A stretch of 64,000 nucleotides of DNA from Hymenopellis radicata. Lineage: Eukaryota > Basidiomycota > Agaricomycetes > Agaricales > Physalacriaceae. The stretch lies in the NCBI GenBank assembly GCA_015501595.1, contig JADNRX010000045.1, forward strand, positions 124,001 to 188,000, read 5' to 3'. The first letter of the stretch is position 1. Each line of letters begins with the position of its first letter. This document shows positions 34,150 through 48,500 of the stretch, piece by piece. The position numbers and the translations under genes are program-made. A model generated the notes under the pieces. The model did not search any database and was not told where the DNA came from. It was given only the letters and a program-made list of their open reading frames with translations.

Positions 34150-37100
34150 ACAGTCGCGCGCGTTCTGCGGGCAGGATCGCGCTTACATATCCCACAGCTT
34201 TACAGCAACATCAGGTCGGCGTGGCGCATGTGATACCCCGTGTCAATGTACAGCAATGGGTGACTTCCTCACGACATCTATGACTGACTTTACTTTCAGG
34301 AAGTCCGTTTCATGTCGTGAACGCTACATTTACGCATAACATCAAGCGTTCTCATATTATTACCGTGGATGCCACCGTGTCACTTCACGCCGCTCCGTTT
34401 GGACTATTCGGCGCCTTCATTTCACTTCGGGGAGTACTTCGAGTCGGTTAATACCTCCACCGCGTCAGATGACTCCGAAATGAGCTAGCTACGCAATTTC
34501 GTCCGTATTGATTTCGGTCAGATCCTGTCCCAATGTCTCCATCCCCGAATGGACAATGCTTCAATTGCGCGGTTCTCGCCTGGTACTCGCGTTGCGTCTA
34601 ATCGATACGGTGCCGAATGATCTCCGGTAATCCATCCCGAATTCCGGTGTCGACTTGCAGAAAGAGACCATTCCGTGGTAGCCGTACGTGGTGGTGGAGC
34701 TAGTCTTGGGATCTCAATAACCTCTCCTGTATAGATGCTTAGCTCTGCGGGCTGATTGATTGCTATTCTCGAGCGACCCCCGCGTCCGTCGTGCCACAGA
34801 CACACCAAGGTACTCGGAATGTTCCCGGACTGGGAGCAATTCGGTCGTCGGCACCAAGGCGCCTTGATCTAAAGTTCTCAATGCGCTTACCAATGACCGT
34901 GGCTCAGCCTCTGCCACTGGGCTGATCATGCATGCTGCATCTGTGACTTAACGTCCATCATCTAGAGTAATGTTATCGATATATCACCTCTACCGTTTGA
35001 GGGCATATTGTTCGTCATTCGGGGTCGGCAATATCTCGAATTCCCCGCGGTATCATGCGTGCTATTACCGGCTTCATGAGGATGATACCCTTGGGTTTTC
35101 GTCTATTCGCACTCCAAGAGCAATGACATCGATATCATGATGGTGATAGTGCTTTTCTGATCTGCGCTGATGTTTCCTGGAAGGTCACAATCGCCGCACT
35201 CAGTAAGAGATGCATCATTGAGGTTGGTGATGTTGTTCTCCGGAAAGGAAACAATAGCTGTGCTCCAGATGAAGATGAGACTGACCATGCCGTGTACTCG
35301 TCCTTGTCCGTGTCTGGATTACCTTGTGCTCCTCTAGATGAGGATTTGCTCTACGATCGGTCAGGTCAATGAATGCATCGCTCTCAAGGACCGCATTGAA
35401 CAATTCAATACAGACAGACAGGACGCGGTAAAGCTTTTATTTAATAGAGTGGGCCAGAACGCCAGACCGTCGGTGAATCTCTGGCATCTCGCGGTGCCCT
35501 TGCCCGTATCTGTTTGCAACTTTATCCCTGTCTTCATGGGAGAACCTGATGTGCACTACCCTGATGGCAGCGCCGGCATGTCGCAAGTCACCCGGATCAG
35601 CTGCGCTATGCGAGCGCCTCCATCTGTCCATCAGGCTCTCAAAACCTTGCTTTCTTCCTATCATTGGCCTTGGGCATTCGCACCGAAACGAGAATGACGC
35701 TGACTCAGCGATCAATCCCAGTCAACCCGGGTCCAAGCCCTCAATCCGCGGCGATGCCTTGAATATAAGTCGCTGACACCGTTTGAGCTCAAACGACGTG
35801 TCTACTAGCCTGTAATAAGTAATTGGAGAATGTAACAAGTTGGAGGATACGAAAATACTATATATAACGGTCAATTCAGCCTCCCTCTGCCATCTCATCA
35901 TCAGTATTGGCTTGACCACAGGCGAGATAAATGCTGATAGGGATCCCTACTCACTATTTGTGGACATGTTCAGTGCTATTGACTGCCATTGAGACTGAGT
36001 CGCAGACTCGGGGCAATAAAACTCACTGATAACGATGACATCACAGACTCTTCGTGCCAATCTGCCCCCAACACTGAGGTACACATTTCTGACTGATGCA
36101 GGCAGATCTCATCTATCGGAATACACCAAAATCTTTCTACAAGGCTAAACTTCAATCTGGTACCGGGGAAACTGCTTACACCGACTGCAAGTATTTAAAG
36201 TAAATTATCAGGAACCGGATCTCATGCTCACGAAGAACTCGCAGCTAATCCCCGTACCAGTTTTAAGATCTATCTATGCATAGAAACCTCTGATATGAAT
36301 CAAGGCAAACGGACATGAATTGAGCTCAAAAATGGTACCGCCATTGATGTGCACTGAGAGAGCAAGTTAGGGGCTTGACCAAACACGGGACAAACACACG
36401 CCGCTTTCGGTATGAGTGCCCAAGGCCACTAGTATCATTTCGACAAGGGTCAACGAGCACCTTCTCCTTCAAATGGAAACGGAAGTGTGTCGTACACCGA
36501 CAACGTAAGTAGTAAGTGAGCCTTGATTCCGCGAATCGACACTCCGACACGTCGTTTAGGGCTGCCTACGGTACTTGTGATCACGAACTTTGGTCTTTTC
36601 GTTCAACTGAAACTCGGGGCGTGGAGTTTACCGTGCCTCAGTCCGCCACCTCAGCATTCTGATTCTGTCTACCTGTCGTACTACTATGTAAGCCGCTTTC
36701 TCTTCAAGGTTCTACAGTCTCCTTTCGCACTCGGATCAGTTGGTCAACTGTGGCTCTGTGCCTCAGAGAATGTGCCCTCATCCGCCATTGTACTCAGCTT
36801 ACTTCATCCCGCCGTGATAGGACTACAAATCGTGGCGCCACTCCTCCATCTTCTCATGCTGCTACTAGTAGTACACCGGCGAACGACTGTGAAATAGCCT
36901 GGTAATACGCTGCCTTTGACCTAATCCAGTCAATCAATGCCTTGCCTTGCTTCCCCTTCAGTACGTCACCACGCCAACTGAGTTCTTGAAACTTTCCACA
37001 AACATCTCTGCCCTGATCGTCGATGCGGTTCCGTCCGACAATACTACTCACTCCGTACGCCTCGACGTTCAACTCGTCTACTAGACTGCGCAACAGAATT

Positions 37101-40100
37101 CTAAGCTCTTCAGTGTCAGCTTTCGCTACTCAATCGACGCTGATACAGCGCCTCGAGATCCTCTCGGCGTGCTCGGGATGCCACCTGATTTGGTGGACCT
37201 CTCAAGTCCACTCCGCTCGGGTAATGACTCTCGACCGTCGGCCTACTTGGGCCCACCGCTCATCTACTATGACCTAAACCCGAGTCTTCTGCTCGTTCGC
37301 GTTTGGCATCAGCCTCGTAAGAATCCCGAGCCGCTTGTAGCTATATTCAACGTGACATTGTCATCGTACATCAAGTTGACCTACACGTTGACCGGGATTC
37401 CTACTTAATGAAAAACTCGGAACTGCGCCCTACATCCACTTGACCGATCCCCGATTCTTGGACGTGTACATCCCACCAACGTGCCTCTTGTAGTCCCGCC
37501 TACCCCCAGTCAATTTCATTGCCAGCGCAACTGTCGACGGGAGCGGTTTCGTCTTTCATTGTCGCATCCATCTTAGCGAATCTTCCGTCGCTGATCTACT
37601 GAACTCCCCGCCTAGTACGTCGTTCTTGCTACTAGTCTTCTTGTCCACGTGTGTATCGGTCCTCGTTTGGCCTTCTTCGGGAAAGGTTAGTGAGGCGAAG
37701 GAAGAGGCTCTTTCTCCCGTAGAGGATAGAGACCTGCTGCTGAGTCCGAGAACCGGACGTTGTGTAAGACGGTAACTTCTCTACTATGGAACGAAGTGCC
37801 AGTGCGGTCGACGAAATCCTCAGTGGGGCGCCAATGACTAGCAGCGACTCGGTGAATGATAAGCGTTGGTGATCACTACATAGCAGATGCTGAGCCAAAG
37901 ATCCTACAGTAACGGAGCTGACGAACAGTCGTGGCATACAAGAGACGATCCTACTCAGACATTATCAGCGTATTCAAACTAAAAGACATTATCAGCGTAT
38001 TCAAACTAAAGAATTGAATACTGTTCCATGTCTCACCACACTATCTGTATGTCAAACGAAACAAACAAGTCGATGGGAGTACCGACAAAGATGCTGATCG
38101 CAATCATGGGTCATCCAAACACTTGAGACTAAGTAGACGGGAGAGGGAGACGCAACTGACACGCGCCGGCGATGTATTGAAGATCATCAAGTTGAAGAAA
38201 ATCATGCTACAGACAGACATGATATGTCGAACATGAAAGGGTGAAGAAGATTGACGCCAACACAATAATTTTAAAGACGCCGGCGGATGCGTATCCGAAA
38301 CAATTGGAGGCAAGTGGTAGGGAGCGACAGCAACACAGGCGGCATAAGGAGGACTATTCCCGTCCAACCTGAACTATCTATAGTAAAGTTCATCATGCAG
38401 CTACCAAGTATAACGCCTCGCAGAACCTGTGCCTGTTCTTCTTTCCACCATCATCACCGTGGCCTGGCAGCGGCTTGCCAACGGGAAACGGGAGTCTTCC
38501 GCCTTTACGGTGGTCTATCATACTGCGATTGGCCACTTGGAATAATCAGCATCTTTGCAAATGAGCGCTCAACTTTTTGATTCTACACTCGATGTACGGC
38601 TGACGTGATGGAGGCAAGGAGGAAGATAGCGTGCGTGTTGATTTATTTGGGCGTGTTTGTCGACTACGACCTGCCCTTCTGCCACGGTCTGTTGAATCGC
38701 TTTCAACCTCGCCTGTCTTTGGAGCGAAATAATCTGACTACTTGTTTTGATTCTGACTTTCTACTAAGTTGACACTTAATCCTCTGCGTTCTACTCTCCC
38801 TTGTTCTAAATCTGCAGCGACTTATTCTTGACGAACAACGTCTCAACTCCGGCTTCTTTCCTTCCCCTCCCCTCCCCAACGGCATGCCTTTCTCGACGGA
38901 CCCCACTTTCCGACTGGGTGTACTCCGGCAACTCCATGCTCACCTCGATATATATACTTCTGTTCAACTTCCTGTGTCCCGAGAACTTGAGCTTCTTCAT
39001 ACCCGCATAGCCTGCTCCTTCTCTCGTACCTATCCACTCTCTGGTAGTACGTCTAGCTGCTGTACTATGTATGCCGTCCTGGCGACACGGCCAGACTCTT
39101 CCGCCCATACCCGTTTTGCTGCGGGACCAGATACCCGCTGACGCCCTTCTTTCCGACCTCAGAATAACGGGGACGCAAGGCCTTTGCCGGCCCGTTACTT
39201 GCTGCCACCTGTACTAGCACTGGTGGCGTCCACACTCCTTTCCGAAATCAAATCGATGCAGTTCCAGTGGCCTTTTCTTCAGCGGAGTCGGCTACAGTAA
39301 CAAATTGGACTCGCGCCCCTTCCCTCCCAGTCTAACCCGAAGAGAGGTGGTGGTCCTATACGTCACAAGTAGCAGTTAGCAGTGCGCAGATCACGTTTCG
39401 GCGCCGACAAGAAGGAAGGAAACTGATCAAGCGCATGCATGTGGCGTAGCGCGCCATTGATGAGAAGTCAGCCCGAGATCCTGCGTCGTTCTACTATAAT
39501 GCGACGGCGAGATCGGTGCTATGAGAGAATGCAAAGTAGTAGGATACTCTGAGCTGTATGTACGAATGGCTCGGTAACTTTGCTGTGCTGCAAGCCCGAA
39601 GTGAATTTCGTTGCAGACTCAGTTCACGCGTGGTGCACAAGGTTTCTTGGAGAACACCCTTATTGTCGGTCACACACCCAAAGTCCGCTGTCAAACGCAA
39701 GAATGTAAATCGAGCTCCCAAATTCAAAACACAGGGTGCTGTCCATTCCTTTTTCCCTGTGTGGCGCACCCTTTTATTTTATGCGCAGCGGCATGCCTTT
39801 CTATTTCATCGTTCCTCTTTCTGTACAGCCGCCGCGTCATCGCAACATTCACCCGCGCCGCGCAGTCCGTGCGCCTCTGACTCACCTTGATCCGTGCCCT
39901 TGTGGTACCTAGCGCGGCGATCATCTTGATCTTGAGACACCGGTCTCGGAGGCCCGGATCACGGAAGCATTAGAGAGTCTCTGGTAAAAAAGAAAAGAAA
40001 AAGGAAAAAGGTGGGCCTGGAAACCGTGGTGACAAGTGTGCGGAATAGGCAACGTTCTCTTTTTGAGTTCTGCGCAGATTTCTGATTACGCGTGGAAGGG

Positions 40101-40972
40101 AAGGAGAAGAGAGGCCGGGTGAATCCGAGGGTACGTACTTGGTGTTGTGAGTTATGTCTTTGTCGAAGTGTGGGTTACTCGTAGGATCCGGAGAGAGGCG
40201 CGGACTTTGAGAAGCGTAGCTCTAGTCATATTTGAAGCCGTAAGTAAATTGAGTCTTAGTATCAAAGGAGTGGAATTTGCAAGTCCACTGTGAAGGGACA
40301 ACAAGAACAACAACAGATGAAAGATGAAAGGAGTTTGATAATTTGAAGACGAAAGATGGAAGGTTAGGGATAATAATGTTGAGAGAGTGGCGCGGCCGTA
40401 GATGGATCCGTAATGGCGGAATGGAGTGCTATGTCTCGTCTCCTGTTGAAGCGCATGGGGCAGTTCAATGAAGGCAGAAGACTACTAGGAGATCAAGAAA
40501 GGGCTACTGTACTAGGGAAATCACCGCATCTGCATCTCTGGTGTGCACGCCGAGGAGGAGAGCCAGACCCGTTGCTCAAAGTCGTTACGTTCAGTTTGAA
40601 AGGAGAAACAGAGCAAATTGTTGAGGCGAAGGGTCAAATACCGCAGGAAGTAGTGGCTGTAAAAGGCAAGTTGATGGGTGACTCAGCGAAAAAGTGGACA
40701 AGGCTATGGGGAATCCCTGGGGATTCCCCTCATGCCGCAATGCCGCCACGAAATCTTTTGGGTTTTTTACAGACACATCTGCTCAATATAGCAAGGATCG
40801 GCCCCTGTTCAGAGTATGAGGGATGCAAACAGCAGATCGCATCCCTTCCGTTTTGGGAAAGCGGTCTGTCTTCCTCCTCTTCCGTCACCCGTGTTTTAAA
40901 TATCGACTCTCTAATCCATGGCGGCCTTCTTGACTTGTTATTATTTCTCCAACTCTGCGTGTTTCTGCTACA
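34150..40972. other. Gene-poor stretch
   Basis: No gene could be supported. Short frames near 37.17-37.41 kb (LLVRVWHQPRKNPEPLVAIF) and 36.5-36.9 kb are protein-like but isolated. A 25-26-bp unit, ACATTATCAGCGTATTCAAA, is tandemly duplicated at about 37959-38012. The last several hundred bases before 40973 are the presumed promoter of the cyclin gene. Confidence 0.45.
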
Positions 40973-42517
40973 ATGGCCATCGCGCCCCTCCCTAACGAAC
41001 TCATGTACGCGCTACAGCCGCTGCCGATGAGCACAGCGTCAAAGATGTACTCGACGACGACGAGCACGGCTCAGCACCTACCTGCATACGCCGCCCCAAA
41101 GGACCTCTACCGCGATGACGCGTCCACCTCCATGCCCTTGACTCCGCCATTGACTGGCGCTTTTGAGCGGAGGGCTCTACCTCTGTACGAGTATCCTCGT
41201 CCAACGCTGCCTTCGATAGCGCAGTTTGACCACCAGATATCGGTTCGACACATGTCCAGTCCGCGTACGTTTAATTTCTCTTTCAAACAATAATAGACTT
41301 CTTACTCTCTCTTTAGTTACACCCCCAGATGACGAGCCACTTCGCTCATACACGCCTGCTCAGTACTCTCCCATCGCTGTCGAGCCTCCCCAGCAACCCA
41401 CATTCACCATCGACTGGCGCGAGACGCGCTCTGCACACTTTATCGCGGAGAAAACTTGTGAGATGATCTGTTACCTTTGGTTTTCTCGCGCCCCACTCCA
41501 ACTCTCCGCTTCACCAAACTTTGTGCGCTTCATGCAAAAGCTGCTCGAGACCACGCAGGTCTCCCATTCAGTCGTCGTGCTCGCGCTGCACTACATTTAC
41601 CGTCTGAAGGAACGCGAGAAGGGGAGTGGTAATGAGGCGCAGCCAGGTAGCGAATTTAGGATCGCAGTGGCGGGTCTCATGATGGCGAACAAGTTTCTTG
41701 ACGAGTAAGTACAATCGACATTCATTATTTTTCTATCCAGCTGACTTTTGCGCCTTCTAGCAACACTTACACGAATCGCACTTGGTCGGATGTCTCCGGC
41801 ATTTCGCTCGCGGAAATCAATCGAATGGAACGTGAGTTTCTGCAAGGTGTCGATTACGACTTGTACGTCGACAAGCGATCCTACGAAAAGTGGCTGTGGG
41901 TGTTGAAGGGTCTTGTGTTGGCAAAGGAGAAGGCCAAAGGAAGACGACCTGGGCGCGCACGGAGTACAAGTCCACATCGCGTGAGGACGAGGAAGATGAG
42001 CCCTCACCATAGCCAGCTCCCTCCGCTCCAGATCCCGAGCGCCGTTAGCGCGTACGAGGGAATTGGAAAGCGCAGCGCGGAGACTGCCTTCTCACCCGCG
42101 CCGGTCAAGGTCAAGCTTCCCAAGATCTCCACAACTGCATTGGAAGGCTTTGGCCGCATGTCGTTGGACTCCCCAGCGCGCTTTTCTCCCGCGTATGACG
42201 GCACTTCTCCAGCAAGGATATCAGCCCACCCGTCGCCAGCCTTCTCGTCCCCACTCGCACCGCCCACGCTCGTCTCCGCCTGCAGGCGTGAGTCTGTTTC
42301 CACTCCCGAGAATCTCTACTTTTACACGTTGAGAGGGAAGCTGATGTATCACCATCCGCAATACGCTACCACCGCCTGTCCGCAGTCTTCCCCCATGTCG
42401 CCACCTCCACCTCTTGTGCAAGCCGTTGAGCTTCCTCCACTCCAGCACCCGCAGCCTGTCTATGCGCTGTTTGCGAACGCGGGCCCGCCTGGAGTTGCGT
42501 TCTATCGCCGTTCATAG
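40973..42517 (+). CDS. PHO85-type (PCL/CLG1-like) cyclin
   Basis: Three exons, 40973-41264, 41317-41704 and 41761-42517, with introns of 52 and 56 nt (GTACGT..TTTAG and GTAAGT..TCTAG), encode about 478 residues in frame. The N-terminal 110 residues are Pro/Ser/Thr-rich. The cyclin box runs from about residue 150: AEKTCEMICYLWFSRAP, FVRFMQKLLETTQVSHSVVV, LALHYIYRLKE, RIAVAGLMMANKFLDDNTYT, and ISLAEINRMEREFLQGVDYD with LYV after it. The order HYIYRL, MMANKFLDDNTYTNRTW and MEREFL is the Pho80-like cyclin signature. The long C-terminal tail is Pro/Ser-rich and probably disordered. The protein should activate a PHO85/CDK5-type kinase in nutrient, polarity or cell-cycle control. A splice-aware reading is needed because the first exon overruns into the intron. 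Confidence 0.9.
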
Positions 42518-45500
42518 TTGATTTCATTGTTTATGCCCATTCATGTTCTTACGATACATATCCGCCTCTGCCGTTCTCCGCATACTTACTTATTAGCATT
42601 ATCACCACACGCCACATCTTTTTGGACACCCACACATCGATCGCACTGCAATTATTCATGTATCTCTACAGCTTTATTATTTAGTGTACTTACTTGGGTT
42701 ACGTTGGGTAATGTGTTGCGCAGGAGAAGAAGACATCGCAATGTAATCAAATGTCTTTTGTTCCCCTTTGAGATTGTGTTTTTTGTTTTTTAGAGAGGGA
42801 TGGGCTAGCGCTTAAAGAATTCGAGTGCAAATGCTGCCATATGGTGTGTAACCCTATTCATTGCAATACAAACTGAAATGTTGAAAGGCGCGCGACGCGG
42901 GCCCGGATACCCCATGCATCCCGCTCTGAATCATATCATATTCCACCGGTCTTAGTGGCTGGGTGAACTTGAAGGAGGGCCTAAGAACAGCAATATTGAG
43001 GCCGTCCCTCCGAGAACAACGCTCGACAAATTCCATGATGATGATGATGATGATCATCACCACCACGCCTTGCCTTCTCTGTCGAATTCGGATGGTGGCG
43101 TTTTTCTTTCCACCAACCCGCGAAGGTGCAACCTGATTAACAGCTATGAGCGCTTACGAAATACGTTCGTCGTCTGTCTTCTCCGTCACTCACTGAGTGA
43201 ATGGCGTTGGGAACGTGACTAGATGGGGGAACGGATATAGCGTGGCAGGTGCCGAGACCACCCCTACATACACGGGGCTGGGCTTTTGCCTCCATCCTTC
43301 GCGAGCCTTGCCAATGCAATACAGCTGTTTGAGTTTGCGGCGACCAAGGGCGGGGAACGGAGGTCTAGCCTCGGTGCGACAATGATCAGCCTTGTTGCCA
43401 CCCGCCCCCCTCGTCTCCTCCTGTAAGGTCTGACAATGACATTCATATCCACATTCCACATTCTCCTGGGGTCAGTACTCAGGAGAGAGGAATCCCCAAA
43501 GTGACGTTGATTGCCAAATGCGAGAAACCTTTAGGAACAAACAACAAGATTGCGCGCCATGTGAGAGGGGGTAAACAACGGAATATGGACAATTGAAGAA
43601 GCCCTGGCTGGGCTCTCGCCAGGAGTCGGTTGTCGTTGCTGTGATGATCCCACTAGAACTGAGAACAAGAAAAAAAGAACTCGCGAGTTGGAAGCCGGTC
43701 TCTGCTAGCCGGTGGCTAATCGCACACTTTCAATAAAAAAACTGTCATACCACAGTAACAAACGATCCTTGATTCTCACCCGTCTCGCCTGAGTAAACCG
43801 CACAGACATCCGTCCATCCATCCCGCGTGCAGTGGAAATGAAAAAAGACATTAGAGACAAAGATCAAGTTACAGTAATACTGGCACACACGAAACTCTCT
43901 AGGCCTTTCGGATCCGACGTCAACAGGACCCAGGCACCCCAATGCTATTTTTCTTCCGCTTTCGTCATAACCCCAGAATTTTCCCATCCGCTCCGCTTGC
44001 GCCGCGATATCCGATGGAGAAAGTGTAGGGTAACAAAGACGCGAGCGTGAATTGCACGCGCGCTTGTAGTGGCACCGTGCACGCACCCTGTAACAGAATC
44101 CAGAATCATTGCATAACACCGCACGTACAGTATGTCATTGTCAAATGGGTGATGAATCGATGACGCGCGAAGATGTCGAGAGTACTGAGTCTAAGCGCCG
44201 AGAACTAGACGGGATCAAGACAGACGTGATTGAAATTCGAACTCGACGGTGATCCCATATATCACTCCCGCGCGCCGATTACTTGGTGTAAATCATGATG
44301 CTGATGCTGGATAGATATATTTCATGTAACCTCATGCTGGAGGTATGCATCGAAGCATCTTCGACGAGCGGGTGGTGAACAAGATCAATCCGAAACTTCA
44401 TCCTGGGGCGATGGCCGATGACAGCACGACGGGTATGGGCAAGACCGAGCTGATTTCCAGAGTGGCCATACAGGACCAGAATGGAGCCGGACCTTGGCGC
44501 ACTTGGCGAATGCGGGCCTTTTGAGACAGCGCAATTCACAAGTTCAAAGACCGGGCGAGGCCAGGAAGGAACCCGCCACATGAGAATGGACATGAGATGC
44601 CATGGGAGTGAGAATTGCGCGCGCAAGAAACCAGAGTGGTGCGGTGATAGACCTGTTATGGGCAAGACATGTGGCTCGCAATCTAGTCTGAGAATTCGAA
44701 CAAGTTTTGTTCTGCGACAAACACTCGCAAACAAGTCAACAGCATCACGTTCCTGCTTTGACGATGAGTATTCGCTATGTATAGTCTGTCAGTGTCTAGC
44801 CTTAGGCGCCTTCGAATGTTCATTCTCTCGAACGGCGGACTGGACTGTTCTTTCCTTGTCAGGTCTTTCCGATATCTCGCTCGTCTTAACTCTTATCGAT
44901 CAACCTACTAAGTACTTGGAAACTCTGATACATCTGCTTGGAAGGCATCGCACGCATGAATCTATACTCGTCTAGTCAACCGGGAACTGAAACTAAGCTG
45001 TTGGCTAACCATGATCTTCTCCCGGCGTTCGCTGGTATGGAAAGATGAGAGTGATAATCATAGCCAGTCATTGGGATGGTTTTTACACCCCATAGCACCC
45101 GAACAACGGATGGCAAGAACCCTCCAAGTACCGCGAGCTCCCCGGATCCAAAAATCAACGGCCCACAGCTAGTAGTTTGTCATGCCTACATCAGTGTCCG
45201 GGCACTCGCCCGACTCAAGGTGTCTGTTACCCGCATACCTGTTCGATCGTTCGCCGTTGCATCACTAGCTGAAGGCGTACTACTTCCATTCTCCGGCGCT
45301 GATCCGCCGTTCCCGTCTCCACTGCGGGTGTGTTTAATTTGCCCGGAGCGTGGCGACACGACGCCACATCCGATAGTATGCGAATTTAATCACTCACTCG
45401 TGTCCTTGGAGTCGTAATGCTTCAATGGTACATTCCTACAATTCGATATACTCAGCACTGTTAATGGAGTGCGCTCATGACACGATGCACTCCCTGGATG

Positions 45501-48500
45501 TCTTTTGCAGACTAGATCGTTTCGTTTCCTGGCTCTACAGTAGCCGGCTACTCGGGGACGACGGATGTGTATCTAAGCCTCATCGAAATCAAATCGACGA
45601 CTGTTATGCGACTTCACGCATGGCTCATTTGCGCCACTAAATGAATGTGAGACCTACTATCACATTTACTACAAAGAACAGGGCATCGGTTAACGTACTG
45701 ACTAGTGGAGATGCAGTCTAACCGAACAAGGAAAGATCCACGTGTATACGAAAGCCATGTCAAGCACAGCCGCGGAGCAGACGGTGGTATCGCAACTTCG
45801 GGCCGCTGATGTCGAGTACCTACTTAATAGCGTTACGAGCAATGATGGAGAGCGCGTGGATCAAACGAGGTCCGATGAAGATATCAAAAGGCAGCACTGA
45901 TGAAGGCGTATGTGAGGTAGACAGCGACGCATACTATTACTATGAGCTCACACCTTCGGATATCGGTGAAAGTGGATACAGCAATGAATACTTACGATAC
46001 TTACCATCAGTGGACACAGGTTCAAACCCAGATGGGCGCCCCGTGCGTAGACATGACGCAGCATGGCGCGGCGCGGACGTGGAGTGCAATGTAGCCAGAT
46101 GGGCACGACGGCAACGACGCGCCACATGATTGTGGCGCAGTGCGGACTTGCAACCAGCTCAGCGACGTTCGCGCACCGAGCAGCTAAGATCGCGTGAAGC
46201 TCGACGCGCATTATCGGCGCAAGTTCCCTCCTGGAATCACAATGTGAATACGAGGAACCGCGAGCAATCTAATCACTATCTGGCGAGCCGTGGTCACAAC
46301 GCTTATTGGTGGCCATCAACGAAGCACAGCATCCGGTGCTTGTCCGACCCCAGCGAGACCGCGATCAGTAGGTGCTTCTCAGACCTGCACGCCTATTCAG
46401 GACCGTTTCTATCTGCGTGCCGGGGGCTGATGTAAGATTCAACAATCGAGGGGATGTCGTTCTTAGAACTCACGGGCTGATCATGGCACAGCAGCGTGTG
46501 TAATAAAACATAGCCACATCAATAATCGAGACAGCAGCCTTTTTGATGCGTTACTGGTGGATTAAGGTTTCATTCGAGCAAATCACCAGGCGTCCGCAAG
46601 TGCTAACCTGCGGTCAGCAGCCCTAGTGATGAACACATCCGTTCGAGTGACTTGACGATGTACGACATAAGCACGGTAATTGAGGACCCTGCGGTTATTG
46701 TTGCACCGTTGAATAAGGTCCTTAGTGAGGCATGCCTGAGGATGATGGATGTGCTCTAGATGGAGGCGGTCGCGGCTCGTGTATGATAATGTATGCGGTG
46801 CAGGTGGATAGCGCAAGTTTCCAAGAAAAGGAGAGTAGGGCCATCAACTATCGTTGCTAAACCGAGGCCATTCCGACGTTGCCAGCATTTCTTCAGGACG
46901 AATCATCGTGCTCAAGGGAAGCAAAGGAAGCGCAGAGTCAGAGCGTGAGCGAGAGCCCAGACCAGTAGTAAAGCGAATCGAGGACGTTCCTTTGTCGTCG
47001 AGAGAGCCATGCATTGAAAACGTTGATAGTGCGCGCTGTAGACGTCCACACGTGCGAAGAACAATAGTGCCAAATAACGCGCTGTTCAGTTTTCTCCTTT
47101 TGCTTCTCTGATCGCTGAAGCCCTTTTGGTTTGCTTTTTCCACGAACACGTCAATCAAGCTCTCCCCACAGACTTTGGCCACGAATCTGCCGTCAGCCTT
47201 CCCCATCCGTATTGTGGGAGAATTCCCTGTTGTCTGAACGCTTCCTTGCTTGGACAGACTTGTATCGGATCACGAGCTCAAACTCTTCGCGTGACGGTGT
47301 CGTTCTCGCTGTCTTCTATCCCCGTGACGGTATGCAGTAGCTGTCCTGCCGCAGTCTTCCTCCGGCTCGAAGGAACTCGTAATCTCGGACTTCCTGTATT
47401 GGGACAGTTTCCGCCACGTCCATGCTAGACATACCACTGCGGCGGAGCATCTTAGTATCTTCTCGACAAGGTTCCTTCCTAGATGACTGCTGTAATGTTG
47501 GCACCACCTTTTCATGAGGCCGGACTGGCACGGTGACCTTCTCGCCTTCCGTCAACCCTCCCCCGTTTCTCCTTTCACAGGTTGATCCGGCGCAGGCCCT
47601 AGCTCTAAATTGAGAAATGATAACGGCTTTGATCATCCCGAACGCGCCGCAACATCTACTCGTGTCCATTCGCTTTTTTCTCGGATGTTCTTCCTCACAT
47701 CAACGTGGGATCCACCTGGGCTCCGTTGTCATGAAGCTAATGTCCATGCTTTACTCAAAGCGCCGTTTTCTTCTGCGTCACACAGCTTTGAATCTTGTCC
47801 CCCAGTATGTGCTTTAGTGTTTCTCATCAGATCGTATGTGCTCAATCTGACGACGACCCGGGTGTGTTATGCATAAAATCGATGGGATCTAGTAGCGAAA
47901 TTCAATCTTTGCAGCAATCGACCGACGGTGGCAGTGCTTCTGAGCCCAATGAGGATCCCAGACTCAGGCTCTTGATGATAGACGTGGCAGCCGTTCCTCG
48001 CACCGCACTGTGGTTCGTCTCTGGTCTGGTTCACCGCGGGTTGGGCGTACGGCATGCCCATCCTTCCCCTCATGCGGCTATCTCTTTCGGACTCCGCTTA
48101 ACGCGGGAAAGAGCCTTCCCCTTCTTACGATTGTGCCACTCATCCGGAGTCTACACACTTTTCCACGGAGGTTGAATTGTACCCCTAGCAGATTAACGCA
48201 GGAAGGTATGGCGTGATGGAGCCCTCGACCAGGGTATCCAACGAAACGGTTCGGTGTGCTCTGATGGAGATCTAGAGTATGCCTTACAGTTTTCTGGCAT
48301 GCGATACTTTACGAGCTGATGTCTCTTCCTCTCTCCGTAGAGTCCTTTTTTTCAGCTGTCATCTAACTGCATATGACCTCTCCTTGTTCTAGAATCAATA
48401 TTATTTACGGAATGTGGTGATTCTTGCTCTCCGTAGCTGTTTATCACTCGATAAAATCACGTAGTACGTCGTACGTGTCCGTGTCGCAAGAAATGCCTTT

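Noticed and set aside
34150..40970. LTR retrotransposon relic in the gene-poor interval
   Set aside because: No paired long terminal repeats, primer-binding site, or Gag/Pol motif could be found by reading both strands.
41001..42448. Antisense open frames across the cyclin gene
   Set aside because: They are mirror frames of a GC-rich coding sequence; the plus-strand product has a clear cyclin box and proper introns.
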